A DNA stretch of 64,000 nt, taken from NCBI RefSeq assembly GCF_009684755.1, contig NZ_BLBC01000003.1, forward strand, positions 143,021-207,020, written 5' to 3'. Below the pieces are notes generated by a model. That model did not search any database. It worked only from the letters and a program-made list of their open reading frames with translations, and was not told where the DNA came from. Within the stretch, counting starts at the first letter, position 1, and each line of letters starts with the position of its first letter. Source of the DNA: Capnocytophaga felis. GTDB lineage: Bacteria; Bacteroidota; Bacteroidia; Flavobacteriales; Flavobacteriaceae. This document shows positions 63,890 to 64,000 of the stretch, piece after piece. Made by a program: the position numbers and the translations under genes.

Positions 63890-64000
63890 ATAAATATATA
63901 ATTTTCAATATATTAAATTTTTTTTAGTAAATTAATGCAATTTTTATTATTAAACCTGTCTAAACTTTTTAAGAGGAAGAGGAAAAGTAAAAGTTCCAAG

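Larger units (their letters stand above)
63511..64000. other. Right flank without a recognisable gene
   Basis: From the integrase start to the window end there is no convincing gene. It holds attR, an orphan terminator and a 33-bp tandem repeat, described separately. Confidence 0.6.

Overview
The window is low-GC chromosomal DNA from a member of the Bacteroidota, class Flavobacteriia. Three things point there: many promoters of the Bacteroidota form (TTG, about 19-20 bases, TAnnTTTG), a SusC/SusD pair, and family members typical of flavobacteria (DUF2853, YtxH/holin/DUF6327 cluster, DUF6261, PorT-like barrel, LysM/PBP1 protein). Gene content plus a CfxA-type beta-lactamase suggests Capnocytophaga or a close relative. 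The genus is inference; class and phylum are much safer.

Bases 1-53,750 are mostly core chromosome. 1-9 kb: a truncated M28 peptidase, fmt, purine nucleoside phosphorylase, a thioredoxin-fold lipoprotein that has lost its CXXC, a YifB/ComM ATPase, two small unknown genes, menD and a DUF2853 gene. 9-22 kb: ligA, birA, lpxK, a DEAD-box helicase, a carboxypeptidase-regulatory-like protein, an AsmA-like protein, a lipoprotein, pckA and a small Cys-rich protein. 22-29.6 kb: UPF0173 hydrolase, a Gdx/SugE-like SMR exporter, a SusD/SusC nutrient uptake pair and a small outer-membrane barrel. 29.6-37.5 kb: an RND multidrug efflux locus on the minus strand (GbsR/MarR-type regulator, membrane fusion lipoprotein, outer-membrane factor, DUF6261 protein, RND pump), interrupted by unusual tandem repeats. 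37.7-43.3 kb: PhnP-like hydrolase, a conserved 486-aa protein of unknown function, three tandem YtxH genes on an exact 383-bp period, a holin-family protein, DUF6327 and rodA. 43.4-53.7 kb: two sigma-54-type response regulators (one without a DNA-binding domain and with an altered GAFTGA loop), a thioredoxin-like protein, guaA, a LysM plus PBP1-like protein, rplS with a candidate leader RNA, and a DnaQ/GIY-YIG nuclease.

Bases about 54,035-63,627 are an integrated mobilizable element of about 9.6 kb inserted at the 3' end of tRNA-Ser(UGA). A 17-bp exact direct repeat (27 bp with 3 mismatches) marks its two ends, and paired ACACCCAA sites lie just inside each end. It carries a divergent cfxA-family class A beta-lactamase gene next to the tRNA. 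The rest, visibly richer in GC than the host, is a minus-strand backbone: tyrosine integrase, a DUF1016/PD-(D/E)XK nuclease, an unrecognised coiled-coil protein, a DUF3853 HTH protein, a RepA-like ATPase, a Toprim primase-like protein and a MobV relaxase. Repeats that could be a replication origin and an oriT lie between the replication and mobilization genes. The logic appears to be: integrase and DUF3853 for insertion and excision, RepA plus primase for replication of the excised circle, MobV for transfer using a helper's conjugation machinery, cfxA as selectable cargo, and the DUF1016 pair as a possible defence or maintenance module. Beyond the right end lies ordinary low-GC DNA holding a terminator that probably belonged to the interrupted tRNA transcript and a small 33-bp tandem repeat.
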